A DNA stretch of 64,000 nucleotides, taken from the NCBI GenBank assembly GCA_017795105.1, contig CP051247.1:5346001-5410000 (forward strand), read 5' to 3'. The translations under genes and the position numbers were made by a program. Positions within the stretch are counted from its first letter, which is position 1. Every line of letters begins with the position of its first letter. Source of the DNA: Planctomycetaceae bacterium. Lineage in GTDB: Bacteria > Planctomycetota > Planctomycetia > Planctomycetales > Planctomycetaceae. The notes under the pieces are model-generated. The model did not search any database. It was not told the DNA's origin and worked only from the letters and a program-made list of their open reading frames with translations. Positions 44,202 to 52,714 of the stretch are shown piece by piece.

Positions 44202-45077
44202 CTATGACTTTCCCAGCAGTTGCTGGCGGATCTGCTTCAACAGCTCGCGGTCGTTTGATTCGAACGTCGCATACACCGGCACGCCGTCCGCTTCTTCATT
44301 GTCCCACTCCTCTTCATCGGGAGCACGGACGGACGTCGCACTCTGAATGCCCTCGGAGTCGACGGGGTACAGATGCAGGAACCACGTGTTCGCCGGAGCA
44401 GGGCGGCACTGCTGGACGGTCGACATCGTCGCATCGAGTGGTTCAGGAATGAAGATCCGTTCGTAACGCTCTTCGTCACCATTGAACTCGTGCACATAGA
44501 GGACGAGCCGTCCTTCTCGCCGTCCGAGGACCTGTTCCAGTCGGACGAGAATGTCTTCGTCGGCCGCGAGATCAATGATCTGCCGAGCCAATACGACGTC
44601 CAGCGTGTCGGTCTCCGACCAGTCGAACAGCGGGCTGTCGTCCCGCGAAGTCCGGTCGTCAATGAACTCTTCAAACGTATCAGCGACGATCGTCGCTTCC
44701 CCGGGATCGGAATAGTACTCGAGCACAACCGGCTCGGCGTCCGATCCACTCTCGTTGAAGTCGAGCAAGTACTGCCCGCCGAGATGCTCATCGCAGCCAA
44801 TCCAGAAGGCCAGGTTCGGATCGTATTCGTCGATCTCCTCGGCGAGTTCATGATCAGCGAACTCCCAGAATTCGGCGGAAGGGGGAGCGATCTCATCAAG
44901 ACGATGGATCCTCAAGTCCTTCCCGCGAAGCACGAGACCGCCGTTCTGGATCAGTAGTGCATCGCGCAGCAGAAGCGGCAGAGAGACGCCATAATTCTGC
45001 TCCCAGTCCGCGAGTTCTTCCGCCGTGACGCCGGCATCGTCAAAGTGATCCAGCCAGAACTCCGTCGCGTTCGCCAT
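44202..45077 (-). CDS. SMI1/KNR4 (SUKH) domain protein
   Basis: A 291-residue protein. Residues about 1-165 match the SUKH/SMI1-KNR4 fold: FWLDHFDDAGVTAEELADWEQNYGVSLPLLLRDALLIQNGG, then a region with FWEFADHELAEEIDEYDPNLAFWIGCDEHLGGQYLLDF and FEEFIDDRT. The C-terminal half is acidic. Family members are immunity proteins for polymorphic toxins, but also act as general adaptors. No toxin gene is adjacent. ATG 45077 has AAAGGT upstream at a good distance; ten codons above give no better start. Confidence 0.82.
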   Translation of the reverse strand: MANATEFWLDHFDDAGVTAEELADWEQNYGVSLPLLLRDALLIQNGGLVLRGKDLRIHRLDEIAPPSAEFWEFADHELAEEIDEYDPNLAFWIGCDEHLGGQYLLDFNESGSDAEPVVLEYYSDPGEATIVADTFEEFIDDRTSRDDSPLFDWSETDTLDVVLARQIIDLAADEDILVRLEQVLGRREGRLVLYVHEFNGDEERYERIFIPEPLDATMSTVQQCRPAPANTWFLHLYPVDSEGIQSATSVRAPDEEEWDNEEADGVPVYATFESNDRELLKQIRQQLLGKS

Positions 45078-45211
45078 GTCGTGACCTTTCGCAAGCGATT
45101 CGCCCACGCAGGGCGACTGGATACACCGTCAGCAAAGCAGACAGGACTCGCCGGATATACGCACGTTTGAGTCTTCTTCAAATGATGGCGGGGCCGCGGC
45201 CTCGATACCAC

Positions 45212-45242
45212 AAAAAAACGGCAGCCCGAGAACGGGCTGCCG
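45212..45242 (-). terminator. Intrinsic terminator of the TPR gene
   Basis: On the minus strand a perfect ten-base stem (45242-45233 with 45228-45219), four-base loop, then seven T. It lies 28 bases after the TPR gene stop. Confidence 0.9.
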
Positions 45243-45270
45243 TCGTTGATTTCAGATTGCTGCGGGCAGT

Positions 45271-46740
45271 TTAGAACTGCTGCATTTCAAACTGAGCAGC
45301 CCGGTAAGCCGACAGGTGGCTGACGCCAGTCTTGAGGGCTTCCTGGAAGTAAGGAACAGCGGCATCGCGGCTAGTCAGGTTCGAGGTCCGCAGACCGATG
45401 AAGTAGTTGCCTTCACACTTCTGGGCAGCAGCGGCGTTCGGGTCTTCCGGGTTGACCTTGGACAGCAGCACTTCGCCATCGATCTTGCCCATCAGATACA
45501 GCGTGGCCAGATCGATCCAGTCCCGTTCGGTTTCCGGCTTGGCGACGGTTCCGGCGAAACGATTGTTGGCATCCTGAGCGCGACCGGACAGCACCATCGA
45601 CGCGTAGATCCACGGATCGAGGAATCGCAGGCGACCGTTGATGTTGATGGCCTGGTCAAACTGCTTGAAAGCCATGTCGTACTGCTTCAGGAAGAAGTAG
45701 GCGAAGCCGAGATCGGCGTGAGCCATCGGGTTCTTCGGGAACAGTTCGATCGCCTTCTGGTAATCGGTGATGGCATCCTTGGAGTTACCCTGACGCAGCA
45801 GAGCGTTGGCGCGCAGTGCGTAGACGGCAGGATTTTCCGGCTGCAGGGCGATGGCGTTGCTGAAGCTCTGCTGAGCAGCGGCCGCCTGACCGGCTTCTGC
45901 CAGCATGTAGCCGAGGTTGATGTGAGCGACGAAGAACTTCGGCTCCAGTTCGACAGCCTTGCGGAAGTCGGCCACGGCCTGATCTTTGTTGCCCATGTCC
46001 TTGTGGAACATTCCGCGGTTGTTGTAGCCGATCGGATGTTCCGGGAAGGTGGTGACAAACTGATTGAACGTTGCCAGAGCTTCTTCGTTGTTGCCCGACA
46101 TCGCGTAAGCGTCTGCCAGAGCGGTCATCGAAGCCATGTGCTTCGGCTCGAGATTGATAGCGGCCTTGAAGTCGGCTGCTCCGCCGTCGATGGTTTCATC
46201 GACCTGCAGTTTGGCCAGTCCACGCTGATAGAGAATGCTCGCACGGTGCTGCGGAGTCATCTCCAGACGTTCGAGAATCTGATTGGCCACGTTGATCGAA
46301 GCCTGAGCATGTTCATCACGCTCTTCGATCAGTGACAGATTGGTCATACCGTACAGATACGGCAGATAGTATTCGGGCTTTTTCGACTGCGAAGCTTCGA
46401 TTGAAGCACGGGCGTCTGCAACGCCATCGCGAATCATGGCCGCGTTACCGGTATCGATTCCGAGTTCAACGCGGGCGCTGGCTCGCAGGAAGAGGGCACG
46501 ATCCTGGTTCGGGCTCGACTTCAGGACTTCGTTGGCCAGAGAGATCGTCTGATCATACTTCCGGCTGTCGTAAGCAGCTTGAGCGGTGTCGAGAGATTTG
46601 ACCTGCTCCTGGGAGAGGCTGACCGATTGTGCGGAAACACCCTGGGCGTACACGGCAGGGGCAACGATGAGCGCTGAGAGTGCAGTCGCCAGTCCGGACT
46701 TTCTCAAAAGCGACTTGAAACCTTGAATCTTCACTTTCAT
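45271..46740 (-). CDS. Exported tetratricopeptide-repeat protein
   Basis: A 489-residue product with signal peptide MKVKIQGFKSLLRKSGLATALSALIVAPAVYAQ. Six to eight TPR-like repeats follow from about residue 45, clearest in GYNNRGMFHKDMGNKDQAVADFRKAVELEP, INLGYMLAEAGQAAAAQQSFSNAIALQPE, RANALLRQGNSKDAITDYQKAIELFPK and ADLGFAYFFLKQYDMAFKQFDQAI. TPR modules assemble protein complexes; the role is not evident. I chose ATG 46740 as the signal peptide starts there; purine-rich GGGAAGGG sits just before it. Single gene closed by a strong terminator. Divergent from the GT4 gene. Confidence 0.9.
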   Translation of the reverse strand: MKVKIQGFKSLLRKSGLATALSALIVAPAVYAQGVSAQSVSLSQEQVKSLDTAQAAYDSRKYDQTISLANEVLKSSPNQDRALFLRASARVELGIDTGNAAMIRDGVADARASIEASQSKKPEYYLPYLYGMTNLSLIEERDEHAQASINVANQILERLEMTPQHRASILYQRGLAKLQVDETIDGGAADFKAAINLEPKHMASMTALADAYAMSGNNEEALATFNQFVTTFPEHPIGYNNRGMFHKDMGNKDQAVADFRKAVELEPKFFVAHINLGYMLAEAGQAAAAQQSFSNAIALQPENPAVYALRANALLRQGNSKDAITDYQKAIELFPKNPMAHADLGFAYFFLKQYDMAFKQFDQAININGRLRFLDPWIYASMVLSGRAQDANNRFAGTVAKPETERDWIDLATLYLMGKIDGEVLLSKVNPEDPNAAAAQKCEGNYFIGLRTSNLTSRDAAVPYFQEALKTGVSHLSAYRAAQFEMQQF

Positions 46741-47020
46741 CCCTTCCCTGGAATAAAGATCAATCGGCCGGATCCACGGCTCGGTTCGAAATCGCTTGAC
46801 GCACTTTCGAGCGACACCACGTCCCCTCAGTGGTTCCACGTTGGAGACCGCCGGGGGCTGATTACCGATTGCATGTTGATCAGGACACTATATCGCGTCA
46901 ATGTCAGATTTTAGAAAAATCGGCACAACACGGCGTTTCCCCGCACTTTGTTTTTCCGATATATTCGGAGTTTTCGCACAGGCCTGCTGCCCTCTCTGCT
47001 GCACAAGAGATTTTATCAAA

Positions 47021-48154
47021 TTGAGCTCAAGTTCCCGTCGAATTCTGTACGTCGTTCCCACTCTCGATCAGTCTGGAGCCGAGAAGCAACTGACGCTCCT
47101 TGCCACCGGGCTGGCTGCCAAAGGAAACGAAATCGAGGTCGTGGCACTCAACCGGGGCGGTTATTTCGAAGGGCAGCTCAAGAACGCCGGCATCCCGGTC
47201 ACCGTATTGAACAAGCGGTTGAGGGTTGATCCAGTCACCCATGGCCGGCTGCGGCAGGTCATTCGCCGGTTTCGGCCCGATATTGTGCACAGCTGGCTCT
47301 TTTCGGCCAATACTCATGTGCGGATGCTGCACTCCCGTCGCTCGCCGTGGAAATGTGTTGTCGCGGAACGTTGCGTCGATTCGTGGAAAGCTTCCTGGCA
47401 GCTGTTTCTGGATCGCCGTTTAAAGACCTCCATGGATGCGATGGTTGTCAATTCCGAGAGTGTGGCCGAGTTCTATCGCGATCTCGGAGTCCCGGGAGAG
47501 CTGATCCATGTGATTCAGAACGGAGTCGGCAAGGCCGATAGTGAATCCTCCGACGAGTCCATTCGCACCGCCTGGCGGAAGCTGGTCGCTCTTCCCAGGG
47601 GAGCGTTCGTCGTCGGTTCCATCGGTCGACTCGCCCGCCAGAAGCGGCTCGACAGTCTGCTTTGGGCGCTGCATCTGGCCAACATGGCCGAAACAGACGT
47701 GCACGGAGCCTTTGCCGGCGTGGGTCCGGAGAGGGAACATCTGCTCGAACTCTCCGAGAAGTATGACATCTCTCACTGCACGAAGTTCCTCGGGCATCAG
47801 GAAAGCTCCGACGAGTTTCTCGCTGGAATCGATGCCTTCTGGCTCGGCAGTGAATTTGAGGGGCAGTCGAACAGTTTGATGGAAGCGATGGCGGCGGGCC
47901 TGCCGGTGATTGTCTCCGATATTCCCGCCAACCTCGAACTGGTCACGCACGACGAAACCGGAATCGTGGTCCCGCTCGGCGACAGCGCTGCGTTCGCGAC
48001 TGCTCTACGGAAGTTGAAGTCAGATCCAGACCTGGCGGCTCGGCTCGGAGCAGCCGCCCGGCAGAAGATGCTCGACGAGTTCTCCGTGCAGGCCATGATC
48101 GATCAGCATCGATCACTCTACGACGAACTTCTCGCCGGCGACGCGGCCTCGTAG
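47021..48154 (+). CDS. GT4-family glycosyltransferase
   Basis: A glycosyltransferase of GT-B fold. N-terminal Rossmann part: ILYVVPTLDQSGAEKQLTLLATGLAAKGNEIEVVALNRGG. C-terminal part: FVVGSIGRLARQKRLDSLLWAL, LGHQESSDEFLAGIDAFWLGSEFEGQSNSLMEAMAAGLPVIVSDIPANLELV with the E(x7)E-type nucleotide-sugar motif. I take the TTG at 47021 as the start (about 377 residues), because the fold begins nine codons later; a longer frame from ATG 46901 would add 40 Cys-rich residues unlike the family. It is 42 bases upstream of asnB on the same strand, so probably one operon for a polysaccharide or glycolipid. Confidence 0.88.
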   Translation: MSSSSRRILYVVPTLDQSGAEKQLTLLATGLAAKGNEIEVVALNRGGYFEGQLKNAGIPVTVLNKRLRVDPVTHGRLRQVIRRFRPDIVHSWLFSANTHVRMLHSRRSPWKCVVAERCVDSWKASWQLFLDRRLKTSMDAMVVNSESVAEFYRDLGVPGELIHVIQNGVGKADSESSDESIRTAWRKLVALPRGAFVVGSIGRLARQKRLDSLLWALHLANMAETDVHGAFAGVGPEREHLLELSEKYDISHCTKFLGHQESSDEFLAGIDAFWLGSEFEGQSNSLMEAMAAGLPVIVSDIPANLELVTHDETGIVVPLGDSAAFATALRKLKSDPDLAARLGAAARQKMLDEFSVQAMIDQHRSLYDELLAGDAAS

Positions 48155-48196
48155 AGTTCGACGTTCTTCTTCGAGCACGGCGACGAAAGACCAACC

Positions 48197-50176
48197 ATGT
48201 GCGGCATCTGTGGAGCAATCTGGACCAGCAGCGGACAGGCCGTTTCGCGCGAACAGCTCTCGCAAATGACAGCCGCGATTGCTCACCGTGGACCCGATGC
48301 CGACGGACTGCATGTGGAGCAGACATCGACTGCGGGCGTTGCACTCGGACATCGCCGGCTTTCCATCATCGATATCGCCTGCGGACAGCAGCCGATGTGG
48401 AACGAAGATGAATCGATCGGCGTCATCTTTAACGGCGAGATCTACAATTACCGCGAACTTCGCGAAACGCTGCTCAGCCAGGGACATCGATTTCATTCCG
48501 ACAGCGATACCGAAGTGCTCGTGCATCTTTACGAACAGCACGGCACGGAGATGGTTCATCATCTGCGAGGGATGTTCGTCTTCGCGATCTGGGATCGTTC
48601 GCGCTCACGACTAATGCTGGCCCGAGATCGTTTCGGGCAGAAGCCGCTGGTTTATCGTCAGGAAGCCGACCGACTGCTGTTCGCCAGCGAGATGAAGGCC
48701 ATCCTTCAACTGCCCGAGATCCCGCGGGAAGTCGATACCGAGTCGCTCAACCATTACCTCACCTGGCAGTACGTGCCGGCTCCGCGTTCGATTCTGAAAG
48801 GCTTCAACAAACTGCTGCCGGGACATTTCGCGGTCTGGTCGAACGGCGAGCTTTCAGTCGAACAGTACTGGTCACCCCTGTCGATGCGCGACCCCGTCCC
48901 TGAACGGCAGGTGCTCAGGGACAGCTATCGGAAGTTCACGCCCAAGCAGGCTCAACAGAAGTTGAAAGAAACTCTGTCCGAAGCCGTGCGGTTGCGTCTG
49001 CGGAGTGATGTGCCACTCGGCGCGTTCCTTTCAGGCGGGATTGATTCGACCTTGATCACTGGGTTGATGCAGCGGGAATTGGAGCGGCCTGTCGAGACAT
49101 TTTCGATCGGTTTCGATGTTCCCGACTTCGATGAACGCTCTTTCGCCCGCATGGCGGCAAAGCATCTGGGGACGAATCATCACGAGAAAGTCGTTTCGCC
49201 CTCGGCTGTTGACTCGCTTCCGTCGCTTGTCTGGCAGTATGAAGAGCCGTTCGCTGACAACTCCGCCATTCCAACGATGGCCCTCTGCCAGTTCACACGG
49301 GAAGCCGTCACTGTCGCCCTAACCGGCGATGGCGGAGATGAACTCTTCCTGGGATACGACCGCTACCGAGCCGTGCAACTGGGCGAACGACTCGACGCTC
49401 TTCCACTTCCGTTGCGAATGCTGGTCAAGAATCCGCTCTGGCGAAAAATGCCCGCTTCGATCCGGCAGAAAAGTTTTACGCGTCGACTCAAACGGTTTCT
49501 CACGACAGCCGCCCTCGATCCACGGCGGCGTTACATGACCTGGATCTGCTACTTCGATCCTCAGCGGCGGAGTGCACTCTACTCCAGCGACTTCGCGGCT
49601 TCGTTGCAGCAGTCAACTCCGGAAGACTGGATGGATCAGCTCTACGATCTGACCGAGCCGATTGACCTGGTCTCACAAACGGCCGGCGTCGATCAGATTT
49701 CGTATCTGCCTAACGACATTCTTACCAAGGTCGATATCGCCAGCATGTCCGTCGGGCTGGAATGTCGCAGCCCATTCCTCGATCAGCACGTCGCCGATCT
49801 CGCCTGTGCATTGCCAGTCGATTTCAAACTGCACGGAAGAATCGGCAAACGAATTCTACGCGACACCTTCGGCGATCTGATTCCTGAACCGATTCTGCAG
49901 CGGGCCAAGATGGGCTTCGGCGTACCCGTCGACCACTGGTTCCGGGACGAACTTAAGCCGCTGCTCTACGACATTCTTCTCAGCCAGCGGGCTCTCGATC
50001 GCGGCTATTTCACCGAGCAGGGAATCCGCAGTCTGGTCGATCAGCACGTCAGCGAGCAGTTTGATCACAGCTCGCGACTCTGGGCCCTGCTGGTCCTGGA
50101 AGTCTGGCATCGCATCTTTATCGATGCCGACAGCGTACCGCCTCAAATGGCCGAGACCGACGTCCGCCGACTCTAA
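48197..50176 (+). CDS. asnB: Asparagine synthase (glutamine-hydrolysing)
   Basis: A 659-residue enzyme with two domains. The N-terminal class II glutaminase domain starts MCGICGAIW with nucleophile Cys2, and has HRGPDADG, LGHRRLSIID and FNGEIYNY. The synthetase domain has the PP-loop FLSGGIDSTL (SGGIDS at 279-284), VALTGDGGDELFLGYDRY, SYLPNDILTKVDIASMSVGLECRSPFLD, and ends in the C-terminal helices (LQRAKMGFGVPVDHWF). It makes Asn from Asp and Gln. AsnB-like proteins next to glycosyltransferases often belong to surface-polysaccharide modification systems; whether this copy does so is inference. Confidence 0.95.
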   Translation: MCGICGAIWTSSGQAVSREQLSQMTAAIAHRGPDADGLHVEQTSTAGVALGHRRLSIIDIACGQQPMWNEDESIGVIFNGEIYNYRELRETLLSQGHRFHSDSDTEVLVHLYEQHGTEMVHHLRGMFVFAIWDRSRSRLMLARDRFGQKPLVYRQEADRLLFASEMKAILQLPEIPREVDTESLNHYLTWQYVPAPRSILKGFNKLLPGHFAVWSNGELSVEQYWSPLSMRDPVPERQVLRDSYRKFTPKQAQQKLKETLSEAVRLRLRSDVPLGAFLSGGIDSTLITGLMQRELERPVETFSIGFDVPDFDERSFARMAAKHLGTNHHEKVVSPSAVDSLPSLVWQYEEPFADNSAIPTMALCQFTREAVTVALTGDGGDELFLGYDRYRAVQLGERLDALPLPLRMLVKNPLWRKMPASIRQKSFTRRLKRFLTTAALDPRRRYMTWICYFDPQRRSALYSSDFAASLQQSTPEDWMDQLYDLTEPIDLVSQTAGVDQISYLPNDILTKVDIASMSVGLECRSPFLDQHVADLACALPVDFKLHGRIGKRILRDTFGDLIPEPILQRAKMGFGVPVDHWFRDELKPLLYDILLSQRALDRGYFTEQGIRSLVDQHVSEQFDHSSRLWALLVLEVWHRIFIDADSVPPQMAETDVRRL

Positions 50177-50473
50177 ACACTGATAGAGTGCGACTGGCTT
50201 CGCTAGTGCATTCTCCGGCCCGCGCTTAAACTTAACCGGTAGCTGGGTAGCCCCTGTTGCTCCGCTACCGGGGCCGACGCAGTCGGCAAGAGGTTTCAAA
50301 GACTGATTCGAATCAGGAGCTCGTTGCCAGACCTCTTGTGGCTTCGCCACCCCGGTTGAATCAACCGGGGCTACCCCAAAGTCGATCATTTATCTGGGGG
50401 AGCGTCGCGTTCCCGATCAGCGAACTCTCCGAAACGCACACTCCGGGGTTACAGCAACAGCTGCAATCCGGAA
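50177..50473. other. Intergenic region between asnB and pgsA
   Basis: 297 bases between convergent genes; besides repeat element F nothing is recognisable. Confidence 0.5.
50247..50374. repeat. REPIN-like element F
   Basis: Left: GTAG foot at 50247-50250, arms GCCCC/GGGGC (50250-50254 with 50270-50274) of a decayed palindrome. Right: perfect palindrome CCCCGGTTG-A/T-CAACCGGGG at 50350-50370 followed by CTAC at 50371-50374. Inverted units of about 80 bases apart. Confidence 0.7.
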
Positions 50474-51043
50474 TCAGGCAGCGTCGCCGGCGTGTTTCTG
50501 CCGATACAGCTTCACCCCACGAAAGGTGTATTCGATTCCGCTGTAAATGGTGATGGCCACCGTGGCCCAGATGAGGCCGTCGCGAATCAGCAGGAATGTG
50601 GCGGAGTCGGCGAGCGATGGCAGCAGACTGAGCATGCTGGCCGGAATGGCCGCAGACTGCAGGACCATCTTCAGCTTGCCGCTCATCTTCGCCGAGAAGT
50701 CGATCCCTTCCTGCTCGAAGAAGCCGCGAAGGCTCGTGATGTAGAGCTCGCGGACAACGATTGTCAGCGTGATCCAGGCGTTGATGCCTGATCCGGCAAT
50801 CTGTTGCAGGAAGATAAAGGAGCCGCAGATGATGATCTTGTCGACCATCGGATCGAGAATGCGGCCGAAAACAGTGACCTGGTTGTATTTTCGAGCCAGA
50901 TATCCATCGAGGGCATCGGTCGCGACTGCGATAACAAAAATGACCGTCGTGGCGATCCACCAGTCGGTCAGCTGAATCATCGCAAAGACCACAAATGCGA
51001 GCACGAGCCGCGTCAGGCAGATCAGATTCGGAGCGTTCAACAT
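50474..51043 (-). CDS. pgsA: CDP-diacylglycerol-glycerol-3-phosphate 3-phosphatidyltransferase
   Basis: PgsA makes phosphatidylglycerophosphate. The 189-residue product has the CDP-alcohol phosphatidyltransferase motif D-x2-D-G-x2-A-R-x8-G-x3-D-x3-D (DALDGYLARKYNQVTVFGRILDPMVDK, about residues 43-69) and several hydrophobic helices. The ATG at 51043 follows GAGAAG; a longer upstream frame adds 14 unrelated residues. It lies downstream of rimO on the same strand, with a 180-base gap holding palindromes. Confidence 0.95.
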   Translation of the reverse strand: MLNAPNLICLTRLVLAFVVFAMIQLTDWWIATTVIFVIAVATDALDGYLARKYNQVTVFGRILDPMVDKIIICGSFIFLQQIAGSGINAWITLTIVVRELYITSLRGFFEQEGIDFSAKMSGKLKMVLQSAAIPASMLSLLPSLADSATFLLIRDGLIWATVAITIYSGIEYTFRGVKLYRQKHAGDAA

Positions 51044-51117
51044 AGGTGTCTTCTCGGTGAAGGGGAAAACAGTCGTCCTGTCCAATCCTCTGCAACCCGC
51101 GTTCCGAACGCTCGCAG

Positions 51118-51212
51118 GGTGCGACTTGACGCACCATCAACCGACGGATCAATCCAGCCTGCCGGAGTGGACTCGCGTCGCTCGGCAGCATGCCCACGAC
51201 TGCGTGGGCATG
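51118..51212. repeat. Palindromes upstream of pgsA
   Basis: Small inverted repeat GGTGCG-ACTTGA-CGCACC at 51118-51135 and the larger CATGCCCACG-ACTG-CGTGGGCATG palindrome at 51189-51212, which repeats the family seen at 16855-16878. Both lie between rimO and pgsA. Confidence 0.65.
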
Positions 51213-51223
51213 GCACCTGGCGT

Positions 51224-52633
51224 TTACTCTTCGTCTTCGCTGACGACACCGACCAGGTCGTAGTCCTGAGAGTCAACAATCTCGACCGGCACGAACTCGC
51301 CAATCTTCAGTCCTTCGCCCTGGACGTAAACGGTCCCGTCGATTTCCGGGGCATCGGCGAAGCAGCGACCCTGCCAGAGGCCCGGCTCGACTTCTTCGTC
51401 GATCAGGACATCGAGTTCGTAGCCGACGAGCGAGTCGCCGAATTCGAAGGCGATCTCCTGCTGGTCCGCCATGAGCGTATCGACCCGCTGCTGCTTCACT
51501 TCTTCCGGCAGATGCCCATCGAGTTTCTCAGCTGGGGTGCCCGGTTCGAGAGAGTACGGGAAAACGCCCATCCGCTGGAAACGGGTCGCCTTCACGAACT
51601 CGCGCAGTTCTTCGAACTGTTCCTCGGTTTCGCCGGGGAAGCCAACGACGAAAGTGGTTCGCAGCACGAGATTCGGAATCCGCTCGCGGAGCTTTTCGAC
51701 CAGTTCGATCGTTCGCTCACGATCGACCCGACGCTGCATCCGCTTGAGAACGCGGCTGTTGATGTGCTGCAGCGGCATGTCGAGATACGGCAGAATCTTG
51801 TTCGACGTAGCGATCTTGTCGATCAGGGCGTCGGTGAAGTTGACCGGATACAGGTACATCAACCGAATCCAGTCGATCCCTTCGACCTGTTCGAGCTCTT
51901 CAAGCAGATCGCGGAGCCGAACTTCGCCATACAGGTCCATGCCGTAATAGGTGGTGTCCTGAGCCACCAGAATCAGCTCGCGAACGCCATCGGCGGCCAG
52001 TTCTTTGGCTTCGGCAATGATGTCTTCGATCGGCTTGGTGACATGCTTGCCCCGCATCTTCGGGATTGAGCAGAATGTGCAGGTCCGGTTACAGCCTTCG
52101 GAAATCTTCAGATACGCATAATGTTGCGGCGTAATTCGCAGACGGGCCCGGTCGTCGAGGGCACGAATCGGAGCAGGGCGGAAGATGTCGACCTGTTCCC
52201 GCTGGCTGCCGATGATCCGGTCGGCGACTTTGGTGATTTCATCGCGACCGAAGACGCCGACGACATGGTCGATTTCCGGCAGTCGTTCCCGCAGATCGCC
52301 GCCAATCCGCTCCGGCAGACAGCCGGCGACAATGACGCCGTTCGTTTTTCCCTGCCGTTTGAGCTCCAGCATTTCTTCGATGACGCCGAACGATTCCTGC
52401 CGCGAACTGTCGATGAACCCGCAGGTGTTCACGATCACGAAGTCGCTCCCCTCCGCTTCCGAAGTCAACGCATAGCCTTCGATAGCCAGAGAGCCGAGCA
52501 TCTTCTCGCTGTCGACCAGATTCTTGGGACAACCGAGAGAAACAAACGCATAGCGGCCCTTTACCCCGCTGCTTTCTGGAGCAGAAGGAGATGCGGAGGG
52601 AGCGGTCAGATCAAGAATTGGCAGCTGGCTCAT
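51224..52633 (-). CDS. rimO: Ribosomal protein uS12 methylthiotransferase RimO
   Basis: RimO adds a methylthio group to Asp in ribosomal protein uS12 using radical SAM chemistry and two Fe-S clusters. The 469-residue product has the N-terminal UPF0004 domain with SLGCPKNLVDSEKMLG (a signature that separates RimO from MiaB) and further Cys. The radical SAM part has KISEGCNRTCTFCSIP (CxxxCxxC), and the C-terminal TRAM domain begins near LVGYELDVLIDEEVE. The ATG at 52633 gives a normal N-terminus; a further 16-codon extension is less likely. It probably leads into pgsA. Confidence 0.95.
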   Translation of the reverse strand: MSQLPILDLTAPSASPSAPESSGVKGRYAFVSLGCPKNLVDSEKMLGSLAIEGYALTSEAEGSDFVIVNTCGFIDSSRQESFGVIEEMLELKRQGKTNGVIVAGCLPERIGGDLRERLPEIDHVVGVFGRDEITKVADRIIGSQREQVDIFRPAPIRALDDRARLRITPQHYAYLKISEGCNRTCTFCSIPKMRGKHVTKPIEDIIAEAKELAADGVRELILVAQDTTYYGMDLYGEVRLRDLLEELEQVEGIDWIRLMYLYPVNFTDALIDKIATSNKILPYLDMPLQHINSRVLKRMQRRVDRERTIELVEKLRERIPNLVLRTTFVVGFPGETEEQFEELREFVKATRFQRMGVFPYSLEPGTPAEKLDGHLPEEVKQQRVDTLMADQQEIAFEFGDSLVGYELDVLIDEEVEPGLWQGRCFADAPEIDGTVYVQGEGLKIGEFVPVEIVDSQDYDLVGVVSEDEE

Positions 52634-52714
52634 AACAGTTTCGTGCTGGCGTAGCGGAAAAGGGGCGTTAAAACGGGCCATTATATCGAGAGAATTGCTG
52701 AACGGAAGGAGCGA

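Noticed and set aside
46901..47020. N-terminal 40-codon extension of the GT4 gene
   Set aside because: Cys/Phe-rich, unlike the family; the Rossmann strand starts just after the TTG at 47021.
50804..52069. 421-codon plus-strand frame opposite pgsA and rimO
   Set aside because: Spans two real genes and their gap on the other strand.
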